NCBI GenBank assembly: GCA_003140785.1
Contig: PLKY01000307.1
Coordinates: forward strand, 22,118-28,109
Reading direction: 5' to 3'
Origin: Acidobacteriaceae bacterium
Lineage (GTDB): Bacteria; Acidobacteriota; Terriglobia; Terriglobales; Acidobacteriaceae
Length of the DNA: 5,992 nt
The position numbers and the translations under genes are program-made. Positions 5,878 through 5,992 of the stretch are shown here, piece after piece. Position 1 is the stretch's first letter, and each line of letters starts with the position of its first letter. The notes under the pieces were generated by a model that was not told the origin of the DNA, did no database searches, and saw nothing but the letters and a program-made list of their open reading frames with translations.

Positions 5878-5891
5878 CTGTCCGCAGAATT

Positions 5892-5967
5892 TGGAGCACC
5901 GGGCGGGGATCGAACCCGCGTATACAGGTTTTGCAGACCTGCGCGTTAGCCACTTCGCCACCGATGC
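5892..5967 (-). tRNA. tRNA-Cys (anticodon GCA)
   Basis: On the - strand the 76 bases fold as a complete cloverleaf. The acceptor stem is GCATCGG/CCGGTGC with one G-U pair. The D stem is GCG/CGC with loop AAGTGGCTAA. The anticodon stem CAGGT/ACCTG has loop CTGCAAA, which puts the GCA anticodon at 5932-5934. The variable loop is 5 bases (TATAC), and the T stem is GCGGG/CCCGC with loop TTCGATC. The discriminator base is U73, the main identity base for cysteinyl-tRNA synthetase, and the 3' CCA is encoded in the DNA. Transcription enters from the right, beyond the window, and probably stops at the terminator 15 bases downstream of the tRNA 3' end. Confidence 0.97.
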
Positions 5968-5992
5968 TTGAGAAGCAGGGAATAGGGAACAG

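Overview
The window looks like chromosomal DNA of an Acidobacteriota (Acidobacteria) member. The main reason is a pair of secreted von Willebrand factor A (VWA) proteins with the layout typical of that phylum: signal peptide, Pro-rich linker, a 'TVKD..GNLVP.LT..D' segment, the VWA core, and a 'Y..Y.........FR.I.V.......V..KGY' tail. A secreted 'LDTKTAKTGDNVVIKT...IPKGSKLIGRVTQV' protein and a high-GC, G/C-ending codon pattern fit the same phylum. The assignment is by recognition of families, not by a search.

Layout, left to right. Positions 1-189 hold the 3' end of an unrecognised + strand gene. A compact tatA (326-547) follows. It converges on a - strand VWA gene (2015 down to 708), and a hairpin at 647-674 sits between the two stop codons. 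A 256-base divergent gap separates that VWA gene from a second, + strand VWA paralogue (2272-3324). A 347-base gap without a convincing gene leads to a small secreted basic protein (3672-4010). A 366-base noncoding stretch with two clear inverted repeats comes next. Then comes a 289-residue secreted protein with a two-part core that recalls the VirB10/TrbI beta-barrel (4377-5246), closed by a strong terminator (5288-5322). A short helical, charged ORF (5529-5780) converges on tRNA-Cys(GCA) on the - strand (5892-5967), and a bidirectional terminator (5838-5877) lies between them.

Four of the proteins appear to be exported: the two VWA proteins, the small basic protein and the VirB10-like protein. 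None shows a twin-arginine motif in its signal peptide, so nothing here looks like cargo of the TatA encoded at 326-547; the general secretory route is the expected one. The genes appear to be separate transcription units rather than one operon.

I see no CRISPR array, transposase, phage gene or obvious defence system. The parts least explained by known families are the inverted-repeat region at 4023-4142, the divergent VWA pair with unequal metal-site residues, and the VirB10-like secreted protein.
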